A stretch of DNA of 64,000 nt, taken from assembly GCA_002748665.1 (NCBI GenBank), contig PDTB01000022.1, positions 32,579-96,578 on the forward strand, given 5' to 3'. Source of the stretch: Dethiosulfovibrio peptidovorans (GTDB taxonomy: Bacteria; Synergistota; Synergistia; Synergistales; Dethiosulfovibrionaceae). Shown here piece after piece: positions 1 through 8,325 of the stretch. Numbering within the stretch: position 1 is the first letter of the stretch; each line of letters opens with the position of its first letter. The notes below the pieces were generated by a model that saw only the letters and a program-made list of their open reading frames with translations, was not told where the DNA came from and did no database searches. The position numbers were made by a program, and so were the translations under genes.

Positions 1-690
1 GGTCCTACGTCCATCTACGTCTCGGCTCGGTTTGCTCCTCACCTGCTAGGCCCTATCTCGGTGGCGGCCTACTCGTATATGGCCATGGTCCCTTTGATTC
101 AGCCTCCGGTGATCCGGCTTTTGACCACTAAAGAGGAAAGGAGTCTTCCCATGACCTGCTCGGAAAAGCCGGTTTCCCGACGGACGAAAATTCTCTTTCC
201 CATCGTCGTCACAGTGGTCGCCGGGATGATCGCCCCACCGTCAGCGGCCCTTATCGGATTCCTCATGTTCGGCAATCTCTTACGAGAGAGTGGTGTGGTG
301 GATCGGCTGGCCCAGGGTGCTCAAAATGAATTGGCGAATATCGTGACCATTCTCCTGGGGTTGGCTATCTCGGCATCCATGACGGGCGAGCGGTTCATCC
401 AGCCTCAAACCCTGCTCATCCTGGTCATGGGGCTTTTGGCTTTCGTCCTGGATACAGCGGTGGGGGTCCTCTCGGCCAAGGCTTTGAATATCTTTCGTCT
501 CCATAAGATCAACCCCATGGTTGGTGCGGCAGGGATCTCGGCCTTTCCTATGTCGGCCCGGACGGTCCAGCAGATGGCGACCCAGGCTCATAAAGGCAAC
601 TTCATCCTCATGCAGGCCGTAGGTGCAAACGTCTCGGGGCAGATTGGCTCGGTATTGGCCGGTGGGTTGCTCCTTGCTTTCCTGGGCTAG
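1..690 (+). CDS. Na+-translocating decarboxylase beta subunit (OadB/GcdB/MmdB family), 5' end outside window
   Basis: The reading frame is open from base 1, so the start lies upstream; 229 residues remain. The family forms the membrane subunit that couples decarboxylation of oxaloacetate, methylmalonyl-CoA or glutaconyl-CoA to Na+ export. The fragment begins GPTSIYVSARFAPHLLGPIS and continues YSYMAMVPLIQPPVIRLLTT, both highly conserved in this family, followed by several hydrophobic helices and a Gly/Ala-rich C-terminus. Which substrate is used depends on the carboxyltransferase subunit, which is not in the window. It ends convergently with metK. Confidence 0.9.
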   Translation, partial: GPTSIYVSARFAPHLLGPISVAAYSYMAMVPLIQPPVIRLLTTKEERSLPMTCSEKPVSRRTKILFPIVVTVVAGMIAPPSAALIGFLMFGNLLRESGVVDRLAQGAQNELANIVTILLGLAISASMTGERFIQPQTLLILVMGLLAFVLDTAVGVLSAKALNIFRLHKINPMVGAAGISAFPMSARTVQQMATQAHKGNFILMQAVGANVSGQIGSVLAGGLLLAFLG

Positions 691-749
691 CTCAAAGAGT
701 GGAGAATCGCCAGATCGCGACAGAACCTCCCCGTCGTACTCCGTGCATC

Positions 750-780
750 GAAAAACGACGCCACCGTGAGAGGTGACGCC
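750..780 (-). terminator. Rho-independent terminator of metK
   Basis: On the minus strand a nine-pair stem (GGCGTCACC with GGTGGCGTC, two wobble pairs) closes a six-base loop and is followed by GTTTTT, 40 bases past the metK stop. Confidence 0.65.
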
Positions 781-819
781 GAAAGATCGATGATCGATCA
801 TGGAGCGAAAGCTTGAGAC

Positions 820-2013
820 CTAGGCGTCAGCCTTGAGCTTTTCCGCCCGATCCAGCCTCTCCCAGGCTGGCTGGGGGGCCAGGTCGATCCGCCCCATATG
901 ACCATAGGCGGCGATGCGGCGATACTGAGGCTTCCGAAGCTCCAGGTCACGGATCATGGCGGCGGGACGGAAATCGAAGTGGCGCCGAACCAAGGCAGTC
1001 ATCTCCTCCTGGGAGACCTTTCCGGTGCCGAAAGTCTCAACAAACACGGAGACAGGATGGGCTACGCCAATAGCGTAGGCTACCTGGATCTGACAGCGGG
1101 AGGCCAATCCTGAGGCCACGACGTTTTTGGCCGCATATCGTGCCATATAGGCCCCAGAACGGTCAACCTTGGTAGGATCCTTACCGGAGAAGGCACCGCC
1201 TCCGTGGGGGATCATGCCGCCGTAGGTGTCCACGATGATCTTGCGCCCTGTGAGCCCCGAATCGGCCATAGGACCGCCCTTGACGAAGCGCCCCGTGGGG
1301 TTCACCAGAATGCGGAAATTACCCTGGATAAACTCTCGAGGAATAACCGGGGTGATGACCTGTCTGATGAGGTCTTCCCGGATCTCTCCCAGGGAGATGT
1401 CCGGGCTGTGCTGGGTGGAGACCACCACCGTGTCTACTCGTACCGGACGATTATTTTGGTACTCCATGGTGACCTGGGTCTTGCCGTCGGGCCTGAGATA
1501 CTCCAGTGCTCCCTCTTTACGGATTTTGGTAAGCCGTCGGGCCAGGCGCTGGGCAAGGGCGAAGGGCATGGGCAGGTACTCCTCGGTCTCGTCAGTAGCG
1601 AAGCCGATCATCATCCCCTGATCGCCTGCGCCGATAGCGTTGATCTGCTCCTCGCTCATATCGCCCTCCCGAAGCTCCAGAGCCTTATTCACGCCCATGG
1701 CGATATCGGCTGACTGTTCGTCGATGGCGGTGAGGACCGCGCAGGTCTCTCCGTCAAATCCATACTTGGCCCGGGTGTAGCCGATGCCCTTGACGATCTC
1801 CCGAGCGATTTTGGGAATATCCACGTACGTGCTGGTTGAAATCTCCCCAGCCACCTGCACGAGACCGGTTGTCACCAGGGTCTCGCAGGCCACCCGGCCC
1901 ATGGGATCCTCGACCAGGATGGCGTCCAGAATGCCGTCTGAAATCTGATCGGCCACCTTGTCGGGATGTCCCTCAGTCACGGACTCGGACGAGATCAAAA
2001 TCTTCTCACTCAT
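820..2013 (-). CDS. metK: S-adenosylmethionine synthetase
   Basis: This cytosolic enzyme makes S-adenosylmethionine from methionine and ATP. It is 397 aa, the normal family length. Visible family motifs are [12 protein letters not shown] near the N-terminus, [12 protein letters not shown] in the middle, and [19 protein letters not shown] in the C-terminal third, which carries ATP/phosphate and K+ contacts. The ATG is preceded by GGAGGT at good spacing. The gene stands alone and lies behind a SAM-I riboswitch with an intrinsic terminator, so it should be switched off when SAM is abundant. Confidence 0.97.
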   Translation of the reverse strand: MSEKILISSESVTEGHPDKVADQISDGILDAILVEDPMGRVACETLVTTGLVQVAGEISTSTYVDIPKIAREIVKGIGYTRAKYGFDGETCAVLTAIDEQSADIAMGVNKALELREGDMSEEQINAIGAGDQGMMIGFATDETEEYLPMPFALAQRLARRLTKIRKEGALEYLRPDGKTQVTMEYQNNRPVRVDTVVVSTQHSPDISLGEIREDLIRQVITPVIPREFIQGNFRILVNPTGRFVKGGPMADSGLTGRKIIVDTYGGMIPHGGGAFSGKDPTKVDRSGAYMARYAAKNVVASGLASRCQIQVAYAIGVAHPVSVFVETFGTGKVSQEEMTALVRRHFDFRPAAMIRDLELRKPQYRRIAAYGHMGRIDLAPQPAWERLDRAEKLKADA

Positions 2014-2045
2014 ATCTCATACCTCCATACACAGAAAAATCAGGG

Positions 2046-2081
2046 TCGAAAAACGGGACCCATCCAGAGGAAGGGTCCCGT
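2046..2081 (-). terminator. Terminator hairpin of the SAM riboswitch expression platform
   Basis: On the minus strand CGGGACCC pairs with GGGTCCCG across an 11-base loop, followed by GTTTTTCG. It lies between the SAM aptamer and metK, the position expected for ligand-dependent premature termination. Confidence 0.85.
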
Positions 2082-2105
2082 CTCGTGATCAGATTCGTGG
2101 CCTTC

Positions 2106-2212
2106 CTCTCATCATTCGACCACCGCCGGTCGCTGGTGTTGGCACCGTACACCCTTGCGGGCAGGTTGCCGGGCTTCATCGGGCCAGTCCCTCCGCCACT
2201 CTCGATAAGAGA
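2106..2212 (-). promoter_or_regulatory. SAM-I (S-box) riboswitch aptamer
   Basis: Read on the minus strand it has the S-box consensus in order: P1 strand CTCTTAT, the AGGGACTGGCCCGATGAA block, CCCGGCAACC, GGTGCCAA, and a closing ATGAGAG that pairs with the P1 5' strand. It binds S-adenosylmethionine and controls the terminator between it and metK. The order of conserved blocks and the closed P1 leave little doubt. Confidence 0.95.
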
Positions 2213-2231
2213 TTCAATTGTATCGACCCAA

Positions 2232-2260
2232 AGAGTACACCGTCGAACCGGTGGTGTCAA
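2232..2260 (-). promoter_or_regulatory. Probable metK promoter
   Basis: TTGACA (2260-2255) and TACTCT (2237-2232) are 17 bases apart, with transcription expected to start just before the riboswitch aptamer at 2212. Confidence 0.6.
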
Positions 2261-2271
2261 GAAAGGATCGC

Positions 2272-2300
2272 TTGTGGACGTATCGGAATCATGGTATGCT
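2272..2300 (+). promoter_or_regulatory. Possible promoter of the methyltransferase gene
   Basis: TTGTGG and TATGCT are separated by 17 bases, 48 bases before the start codon at 2348. The -35 match is weak. Confidence 0.4.
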
Positions 2301-2347
2301 CTCGAGAAAGTTTGTATATACTTACAAAAACGAGGAGGCAAAAGCCG

Positions 2348-2977
2348 ATGGCGACAAAAGATCACTGGGGCCACTTGGCCTCGGATTTCCACAGGCGTCA
2401 GGCCTTCATAACCGGCGAGGCCATGATTGCCCTCATCAAGAGGATCCTGGAGGAACTTACCGACCTGGGCGACCTCCTGGAGCTGGGATGTGGTGACGGC
2501 GGGTTCACCCCATCCCTGGCTGGACAGGCTCGATCCATCGTGGCGACAGACTGCTCCAGGCCCATGGTGACCGAAGCAAAAAAGATGACTGCCTCCATGG
2601 ACAACGTGACGGTCGAATTAGCGGACTGTATGGACCTTCCCTACAGCGATGGCCGTTTCGACTCGGTCTTCATGGGTAATCTGCTCCACGTGATCGGCAA
2701 TCCATCGGGTGCTCTGGTTGAGGCACATCGAGTGCTCAGGCCTGGTGGTCGGGTTATAGTTTTGAGCTTCACCATTGACGGCATGACTCCCCAGGCCCTT
2801 GAGGGCATGATCGAGCGGTACCTCAAGGCTTTTGGGCCACCGCCTGAGGTGAGAGATCCTCTCACTGTGGCCTCGACGAAGGAGCTCCTGGAGGAAGCTG
2901 GTTTCCTGGTCACTCACAGAGAGCTTCTCCAGACCGAGGAGGCCTCGGCTGTCTACCTTGTGGCCATCAAAACATAG
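2348..2977 (+). CDS. Class I SAM-dependent methyltransferase
   Basis: This 209-aa protein has a Methyltransf_11-type Rossmann fold. Motif I is LLELGCGDGG, the acidic residue ending strand 2 is in IVATDCS, and the post-motif region contains DLPYSDGRFDSVFMGNLLH followed by VLRPGGRVIV. The frame is open further upstream, but the ATG at 2348 has AGGAGG at ideal spacing and starts just before the fold begins. It is divergent from metK; a shared need for SAM is suggestive but does not identify the substrate, which could be a small molecule, lipid or quinone-like compound. A weak inverted repeat at 2978-3005 may end transcription. Confidence 0.85.
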   Translation: MATKDHWGHLASDFHRRQAFITGEAMIALIKRILEELTDLGDLLELGCGDGGFTPSLAGQARSIVATDCSRPMVTEAKKMTASMDNVTVELADCMDLPYSDGRFDSVFMGNLLHVIGNPSGALVEAHRVLRPGGRVIVLSFTIDGMTPQALEGMIERYLKAFGPPPEVRDPLTVASTKELLEEAGFLVTHRELLQTEEASAVYLVAIKT

Positions 2978-3056
2978 ATGACGAAGGGGCATCTCCCTCC
3001 GTCATTGAATTGTTCCCACCCTTGTGGATTGCTTGAAGGTTTTTGTGATGTCAAGG

Positions 3057-4955
3057 CTAGGGCTTTTTGAAGAATAAAAGAGGCATCCCCATAACGAGAA
3101 TCCAGGGAGAGAAGCCGACAGAACAGCCCCCGCTACCTATGAACGGAAGAGCTCCCTCGTAGGTCATCTTGAGAGATGTTTCCCTTCCTGTCACCACCGT
3201 GACGGTTTGAGGTTCTTCTTTTTTCCAGAAAAAAAGATCGGTGACGGTGACGGTGTATTGACCGGGGCTCAGGCCCCGAACGGTTGTCCCCGATTTGTTC
3301 CATGTCTTGCCACCGTCCAGGCTCCACTTGGCTCCGTCGTTCACGGCCTCCGCTGGCCAGAGAGTCACTGTGATGGATCCGGGCGCCGAGCTCCCAACGT
3401 GATTTCCCAGGGCCTTGAGGCAGATGCTGGCGCCGGGAGTCTCAGAGGTTATGTCGGTCCAGGTTGTACCGTCAAGGGAGACGTACCCCTGTCCCTTTGA
3501 GGAAGAGGCCTTGTCGCTGTAGCCTCGTACCCGAGTCTCGAGAGCGATGGGATAGCCGTATCCTGGTGTGGTGAGATGCACGACGACGGAGAAGGTCTCT
3601 CCTGTGGGGACTCGTACCTCCCGATCCAGCTCCACCGTATGATAGCCTGGCATTTGCAGGGTTCCCGTCTGTGCCTGAAGAGAGATCCTCCCCGAGGTCG
3701 GGCTCGACATCACTCCGGTATAGACCGAGAGGGAATAGGTTGTCCCTACGCCTCCGGTGTAGAACGAGACGGCTTTGAGGTCGAAGTCGGTGGCTGCCGT
3801 GAAGATGTTGGCCATCCAGGCGCTCTCGTTCTCGTTGGGTGCCGGGGTATACGAGTTGCACCATCCCAGAGGATCGTACTGGTAGATCGTGTTGAATTGA
3901 CGGGGCTTGCCCCCTACGTAAGCGACCCCTGTGTCCATTACTGTGTCCTCATAAGAGAGGTAAAAATATCCCCTGTCGCCCCAATCAGGCCCCCAAGAGT
4001 TCTTGACGATCCAGGCGCCATTCGAGCTTGGCTGATTGGCCAGGTTGAACCTGGTCCTGGGGTACGTGTCATCCCATCCGACCACCGTGACGCCGTGGTT
4101 GGCTCTGCCCACCGTCAATCCATCGGAGTTTCTCGGAGGTGTGTACGAGGCGAACGTCTCGGGGTTGAAATAGGGGGATCTCTCCCACTTTCCTCCCTGG
4201 GGATCATTGGCAAACATGCCCACGGAGACCGCACCGTAGGTCATGAGTGCTTCCTTTATGTTTGCCTCGTTGGCCTTTTGAAATCGTGTATTTACGCCAT
4301 TTATTTTTTCATAGTTAAAGTAAAAATTATAGGCGTGGCGCAGGCTCCACGACGCAGGGGTATCGGCTGCTGGAATGCGACCGTAGGGCGCAGCTCTCTC
4401 GGGAACGGCACCGGTTCCCCGGGCCAGGAGTGCGATGGCTTGAAAGTCATCGCCACCAAAGTTCATGAAGCGGGGGAAGTCCTCAGGATCGTGGTTCCCG
4501 AACCCCACCAGGGTCGATGTCTGGTTCACACTCCCGAAATACGCCAAATACTGTTCCGAGTAGTCGGGGTCTGGCACACCGGCTTTCAAAGCTGTCGATT
4601 CCAGAGAGCCCAGGGCGCTGAAGGCCCAGCAGGTCCCATAGGGCTCTTGGTTCCGAACGGGGGTTACAAAACCTTGCGTTCGAAGGTCGAATGAGACCGG
4701 AAAAGACGTGACAGCTTTGTTACTCTGGATATCAGGAAACAGATGAACCCCTGCCAGGTGGCTGAGATCCACAGGCGAAGGGATACGAGCACCATATGTT
4801 ATGTCGCCTGCCTTTCGTCCCGTCTGCTGCTCCAGGATGAACTCCTCAAAGGTGGGGTTCAGGGGGGCCACGCGACACCAGGCTGCAGATGCCAAGGCTA
4901 TCGTGATAATCGTTGCCATCGAAAAAACGTTCAAGAGTCTTTTGGTAGTGTTCAT
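3057..4955 (-). CDS. Secreted papain-like (C1A) cysteine protease with Synergist-CTERM-like tail
   Basis: The 632-aa protein begins with a signal peptide (hydrophobic core VFSMATIITIALASAAW). The protease domain has oxyanion Gln and catalytic Cys in NQEPYGTCWAFSA, His in ANHGVTVVGWDD and Asn in VKNSWGPDWGDRGYFYLS. A beta-rich region of about 130 residues follows, resembling the Lectin_like domain often attached to such proteases, then a repeat-like WSLDGGKTW module. The extreme C-terminus has GGCSVGFSP, a hydrophobic stretch and KKP, which matches my recollection of the Synergist-CTERM sorting signal and implies surface anchoring. RBS AAAGGAG precedes the ATG. It probably digests external peptides in an amino-acid fermenter. 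Confidence 0.88.
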   Translation of the reverse strand: MNTTKRLLNVFSMATIITIALASAAWCRVAPLNPTFEEFILEQQTGRKAGDITYGARIPSPVDLSHLAGVHLFPDIQSNKAVTSFPVSFDLRTQGFVTPVRNQEPYGTCWAFSALGSLESTALKAGVPDPDYSEQYLAYFGSVNQTSTLVGFGNHDPEDFPRFMNFGGDDFQAIALLARGTGAVPERAAPYGRIPAADTPASWSLRHAYNFYFNYEKINGVNTRFQKANEANIKEALMTYGAVSVGMFANDPQGGKWERSPYFNPETFASYTPPRNSDGLTVGRANHGVTVVGWDDTYPRTRFNLANQPSSNGAWIVKNSWGPDWGDRGYFYLSYEDTVMDTGVAYVGGKPRQFNTIYQYDPLGWCNSYTPAPNENESAWMANIFTAATDFDLKAVSFYTGGVGTTYSLSVYTGVMSSPTSGRISLQAQTGTLQMPGYHTVELDREVRVPTGETFSVVVHLTTPGYGYPIALETRVRGYSDKASSSKGQGYVSLDGTTWTDITSETPGASICLKALGNHVGSSAPGSITVTLWPAEAVNDGAKWSLDGGKTWNKSGTTVRGLSPGQYTVTVTDLFFWKKEEPQTVTVVTGRETSLKMTYEGALPFIGSGGCSVGFSPWILVMGMPLLFFKKP

Positions 4956-4969
4956 ACTCTCACTCCTTT

Positions 4970-5004
4970 AAAAAAGCGGAGACGACCGACGTGGTCGACT
5001 CCGC
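4970..5004 (-). terminator. Terminator between the DUF2000 gene and the protease gene
   Basis: On the minus strand a GCGGAGTCGACC-type arm pairs with GGTCGTCTCCGC and is followed by TTTTTT. The U-run abuts the protease ribosome binding site (AAAGGAG), so the hairpin ends the upstream transcript or attenuates read-through into the protease gene. Confidence 0.75.
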
Positions 5005-5019
5005 TCAATTCTTGAGAAA

Positions 5020-5445
5020 TTACCACCACTGGCGAAGCTTCCCGCACAGGCTTTCAACCGTGTCTCTGGGACCGTGGATAAGGATCCCGAGATATTCAAT
5101 CTCATGTTCGTCCATGGACTCCAAGCTCTCAGCCAGTTCTTGATCCCCGGCGGTCTCCATGAGAGCCGACGGACAATCGACCACCAGAAGCTCAGGGATC
5201 TCCCGGGCTTTGTTCAGAGCCTCCCGAAGCTGGGCTACCTTGGCCTTGAACACCACCAGAGGGTGACATAACATCCCACGATGCCGGATGCCCGACTTAT
5301 CGGTGAGCCATTCCTGCCCCATGTGTTCCTCTCCGTGGAATCCCATAGAAGCTCCTAATTGAGCGGCAGCCGTTAAGGCAACGCCGACTTTCAGCTTGGC
5401 GTTCAGGATGATGATTGTTTTCTTTTCACGATACCCGTTATTCAT
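5020..5445 (-). CDS. DUF2000 family protein
   Basis: A 141-aa protein with the DUF2000 pattern: an opening TIIILNAKLKVGVALTAAAQLGAS strand-helix, then HEEHMG-like and VFKAK segments, ending in a short beta-alpha unit. The ATG at 5445 has GGGGGAGGT seven bases upstream and fits the conserved start better than the longer open frame. DUF2000 proteins have a peptidyl-tRNA-hydrolase-like fold, but their function is unknown. It lies just upstream of the protease on the same strand, separated by a strong hairpin. Confidence 0.7.
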   Translation of the reverse strand: MNNGYREKKTIIILNAKLKVGVALTAAAQLGASMGFHGEEHMGQEWLTDKSGIRHRGMLCHPLVVFKAKVAQLREALNKAREIPELLVVDCPSALMETAGDQELAESLESMDEHEIEYLGILIHGPRDTVESLCGKLRQWW

Positions 5446-5567
5446 AGTTTTGACCTCCCCCATTGTACATCTTCTCGACGAGAGAAGCCCGCCGTCCAAC
5501 AGCCCCACATACAGAGCTTCGCGTTCAGTGTACCAGTTTTACCGAGTATGCACCACCGAAAGAAGAG

Positions 5568-6665
5568 CTAAGAACGCATGTGTTCCCCCAGAACATGAGC
5601 CACTCGATCAGCTGCGTGGCCGTCACCGTAAGGGTTGGGTGAGGCGGCCATTCGTCTCAGCCTGTCGTCGTCGCTGAGTAGGGACGAGATTCGGGTACCT
5701 ACGGTATCGGGATCAGTGCCGACCAGGGTCAGTATACCGGCAGCCAGCCCTTCGGGACGTTCGGTTACGTTTCGGACGACCGCCACGGGAATACCTAGGG
5801 CTGCCCCCTCTTCCTGGAGTCCTCCAGAATCCGTCACGATGAGTCGACTGGCCGCCAGCAAGGCTGCCATAGGGCCGTACTCCAGGGGAGGAAGTACTGT
5901 GATGTTGGGCTTGCCCTCAAGAGCTGGAGTGACAGCCTGGGCCACTTGGGGGTTCAGGTGAACGGGCCAGACGAACTGGTGATCTCGATGCTCTTGAGCT
6001 GTTCGTGCCAGGGCTTGAGCCAGATCGGACAGGATCGGCCAGTTTTCTCTACGATGCAGGGTTATCGTGACCAGCTTGCCCGATGCAGGCATGGGCACGG
6101 GAAGGTCCCCTTGATTGGCTGCATACAAAACGGCGTCGATACCTGTCTGTCCGGTAATCGCGATTCGCTCGTCCGGTTTCCCCTCTGCCAGAAGGTTGGC
6201 TCTCGCTCCCTCGGTAGGGGCAAAGTACAGATCGGAGACGACATCGGTGAGAATCCGGTTGGCCTCTTCTGGGAAGGGCTCCGTCATGGAGCCTGATCGG
6301 AGACCAGCCTCCACGTGCCCTACGGGGATCCGCTCCAGAAAAGCAGCCCAGGCGACGGCGAAGGTGGTCAGGGTGTCACCGTGAACCAGCACGTAGTTAG
6401 CTTCCATCTCCCTGAGGGCCGCCGCTGTACTGGGAAGTATCCGGGCGGCCAGCTCGGTCAAGGACTGCCCCTGAACAAGCACGTCCAGCTTCTTGTCAGC
6501 CGGTACGTTGAAGAGCCTGAGGACGGAAGTGATCTGGTCTCCATGCTGGCCGCTGACCAGGACCTTGGGGATCAGCCTTTCCTGACGCAGGGCTCCGTAG
6601 ACGGGAGCCATCTTTATGGCCTCAGGGCGGGTCCCGAGAGCCAGCACGACGACTGGGGAGGTCAT
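5568..6665 (-). CDS. wecB: UDP-N-acetylglucosamine 2-epimerase (non-hydrolysing)
   Basis: This enzyme interconverts UDP-GlcNAc and UDP-ManNAc for surface polysaccharide synthesis. The 365-aa protein shows LGTRPEAIKMAPV at the N-terminus, VHGDTLTTFAVA, HVEAGLRSG and, near the C-terminus, TDSGGLQEEGAALG, all typical of the family. The start ATG at 6665 overlaps the upstream stop in an ATGA junction and has AGGAGAAGG before it. It is the last gene of a three-gene leftward operon with an SDR epimerase and an HTH protein. Confidence 0.93.
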   Translation of the reverse strand: MTSPVVVLALGTRPEAIKMAPVYGALRQERLIPKVLVSGQHGDQITSVLRLFNVPADKKLDVLVQGQSLTELAARILPSTAAALREMEANYVLVHGDTLTTFAVAWAAFLERIPVGHVEAGLRSGSMTEPFPEEANRILTDVVSDLYFAPTEGARANLLAEGKPDERIAITGQTGIDAVLYAANQGDLPVPMPASGKLVTITLHRRENWPILSDLAQALARTAQEHRDHQFVWPVHLNPQVAQAVTPALEGKPNITVLPPLEYGPMAALLAASRLIVTDSGGLQEEGAALGIPVAVVRNVTERPEGLAAGILTLVGTDPDTVGTRISSLLSDDDRLRRMAASPNPYGDGHAADRVAHVLGEHMRS

Positions 6666-7615
6666 CTGTCCTTCTCCTCGTGGGATCGGTACCAATCGAG
6701 GGTTTTGACGATGCCGTCCTTTAGGGGATAAAAAGTGTCCAGGTCACATATCCTGGACAGGCGGTCGACATCCGCTATGCTGTGGCGAATGTCGCCGGGG
6801 CGTTCGTCCTGATATACAGGGAGCGTCGATGACGGGACCAATTCCGTGAGAATCTCCCGAACTCGGGTAACCGAGGTGCTTCGTCCGCATCCCACGTTGA
6901 TAACCGATCCCGCCAGGATCTCGGTCTTGCTCTCTGCCAGTACCATTACACGGGCCGCATCGCCTACGTAGACAAAGTCCCTTGTCTGTTCTCCGTCGCC
7001 GTAGATCGTCACGGGCCTTCTCCTCAGAAAAGCCGTGACAAATCGGGGGATCACAGAGGCATAAGGCCCCTCGGGGTTTTGTCTGGGACCGTAGACGTTG
7101 AAGAGTCGAAAGCCTAGCGTGGGGATACCCCAGGCGGCCGTTGATGCCGCTGCCAAAATCTCGTCCATTGCCTTGCTGGCACCGTAGGGTGACTGGGGAG
7201 CGAGGGACGAATCCTCTCTCTGAGGCCCCTTTCCTCCGGGTCCATAGACAGCCGCCGAGGTAGTATACAGCACGGGGATAGGGCGATCCCGAAGGGTCTC
7301 CAATATGTCGGCAAAAGCCCTTACGTTCACGTCGTAGCAGAGGCGAGGTTCCTGAAGGGATTGAGGCACCGATATCATGGCAGCCAGGTGAAACAGGATA
7401 TCGGCCTGGTGCAAGAGCCTGACAATGAGGTCCAGATCACGGATATCTCCATGGTGAATCGCCAGGTTCGATCCCTTCAGGTGCTCCAGATTTGTCCCAT
7501 CTGACGACGACAGGTTGTCCAGCACCGTGACAGACCATCCATCGCTGATGAGGCGATCACACAAGTGCGAGCCGATGAATCCGGCACCCCCTGTTACGAG
7601 GGCTCTACGAATCAT
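6662..7615 (-). CDS. NAD-dependent nucleotide-sugar epimerase/dehydratase (extended SDR)
   Basis: This 317-aa protein has the NAD-binding GGAGFIGSHL motif at the N-terminus and the catalytic YxxxK in SPYGASKAMDE near residue 150. RDFVYVGDAA is typical of GalE/WbpP-like UDP-sugar epimerases. It overlaps both neighbours by four bases (ATGA), so translation is coupled. With the 2-epimerase it probably makes an activated sugar for an exopolysaccharide or glycan. A UDP-GlcNAc or UDP-Glc C4-epimerase is the best guess, but substrate specificity cannot be read from the sequence. Confidence 0.88.
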   Translation of the reverse strand: MIRRALVTGGAGFIGSHLCDRLISDGWSVTVLDNLSSSDGTNLEHLKGSNLAIHHGDIRDLDLIVRLLHQADILFHLAAMISVPQSLQEPRLCYDVNVRAFADILETLRDRPIPVLYTTSAAVYGPGGKGPQREDSSLAPQSPYGASKAMDEILAAASTAAWGIPTLGFRLFNVYGPRQNPEGPYASVIPRFVTAFLRRRPVTIYGDGEQTRDFVYVGDAARVMVLAESKTEILAGSVINVGCGRSTSVTRVREILTELVPSSTLPVYQDERPGDIRHSIADVDRLSRICDLDTFYPLKDGIVKTLDWYRSHEEKDR

Positions 7616-8178
7616 AAGTCATCATCCTCTCTTTTCCAAACGACCAGGGTATTCTGAGAATCAAAGGTTTCCCGAAGTCTGGCGAACTCCTCTCTGTTCA
7701 GTATAAGCCAACGAATTTTTATGCCCAACTCGCTTTCCAGCCGGGCGATCAGGTCCTGAAGATAGTTTCGGTCCACCATTTGTCCGACTAAGACCAGGTC
7801 CATGAGTCCCGAATTGACACCTCGAGTGTCGTCGCCCGTCATGAAGGCCAGGCTCACGTCCCCCAGCTTTACCAGCACGGACTCCACAAGGTGATCAATT
7901 CCCAAAGTTTTTCGGACGACCCCCTGAATCTCAGGAAACAGGGGGTGCCGCCTATTGGCCCGATACATCTTGGTCCGGCCCTCAGACGACGATTCGAGCA
8001 GTCCGGCGTCGGTCAGACGATTGAGCTCAACTCGAATCGTGTTGGTGGACTCGCCGAATTCCTCGGCCAGCTCCCGAAGATATCCTGATACGTCGGGGTT
8101 CAGGAATAGTTTTAATAATAATCGAACTCTTGTTTTGAGGTGATCAATGAATCTGGTACGGTACTTGCTCCAATCCAC
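7612..8178 (-). CDS. Winged-helix regulator with nucleotidyltransferase-like C-terminal half
   Basis: The 188-aa protein has an N-terminal winged helix (YLRELAEEFGESTNTIRVELNRLTDAGLLESSSEGRTKMYRANRRHP, residues about 33-80, an ArsR/MarR-like fold). The C-terminal half contains VLVKLGDVSLAFMTGDDT and SGLMDLVLVGQMVDRNYLQDLIARLESELG, reminiscent of the MNT-type nucleotidyltransferase fold. Similar HTH proteins often head polysaccharide clusters. The start codon appears to be GTG at 8178; the ribosome site is unclear. An inverted repeat at 8195-8215, 17 bases upstream, is a candidate autoregulatory operator. Confidence 0.7.
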   Translation of the reverse strand: MDWSKYRTRFIDHLKTRVRLLLKLFLNPDVSGYLRELAEEFGESTNTIRVELNRLTDAGLLESSSEGRTKMYRANRRHPLFPEIQGVVRKTLGIDHLVESVLVKLGDVSLAFMTGDDTRGVNSGLMDLVLVGQMVDRNYLQDLIARLESELGIKIRWLILNREEFARLRETFDSQNTLVVWKREDDDL

Positions 8179-8194
8179 CCTTTCAAAAAACGGG

Positions 8195-8215
8195 TCGAGT
8201 CATAATATAACTCGA
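8195..8215. promoter_or_regulatory. Candidate operator of the HTH/epimerase operon
   Basis: TCGAGT-N9-ACTCGA is a perfect six-base dyad spanning an A+T-rich TATATTATG stretch that could be a -10 element for the leftward operon. The spacing suits a dimeric winged-helix regulator; the link to the adjacent gene is inference. Confidence 0.4.
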
Positions 8216-8325
8216 ACAGCTGCTAAAGAGAAGCCCTTGAGGTCCTCTTATGGTACAGTTAGCAAAATACATGTCGTTCATCGACATAACGGGAGGGACG
8301 GGACGCATCAGGCGCCGGAGAAAAT

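Noticed and set aside
1204-1713. Long open frame antisense to metK
   Set aside because: metK is certain on the other strand; the antisense protein has no family character and no ribosome site.
2978-3005. Inverted repeat after the methyltransferase gene as a terminator
   Set aside because: The ATGACG/CGTCAT stem is imperfect and no U-run follows; too weak to list.
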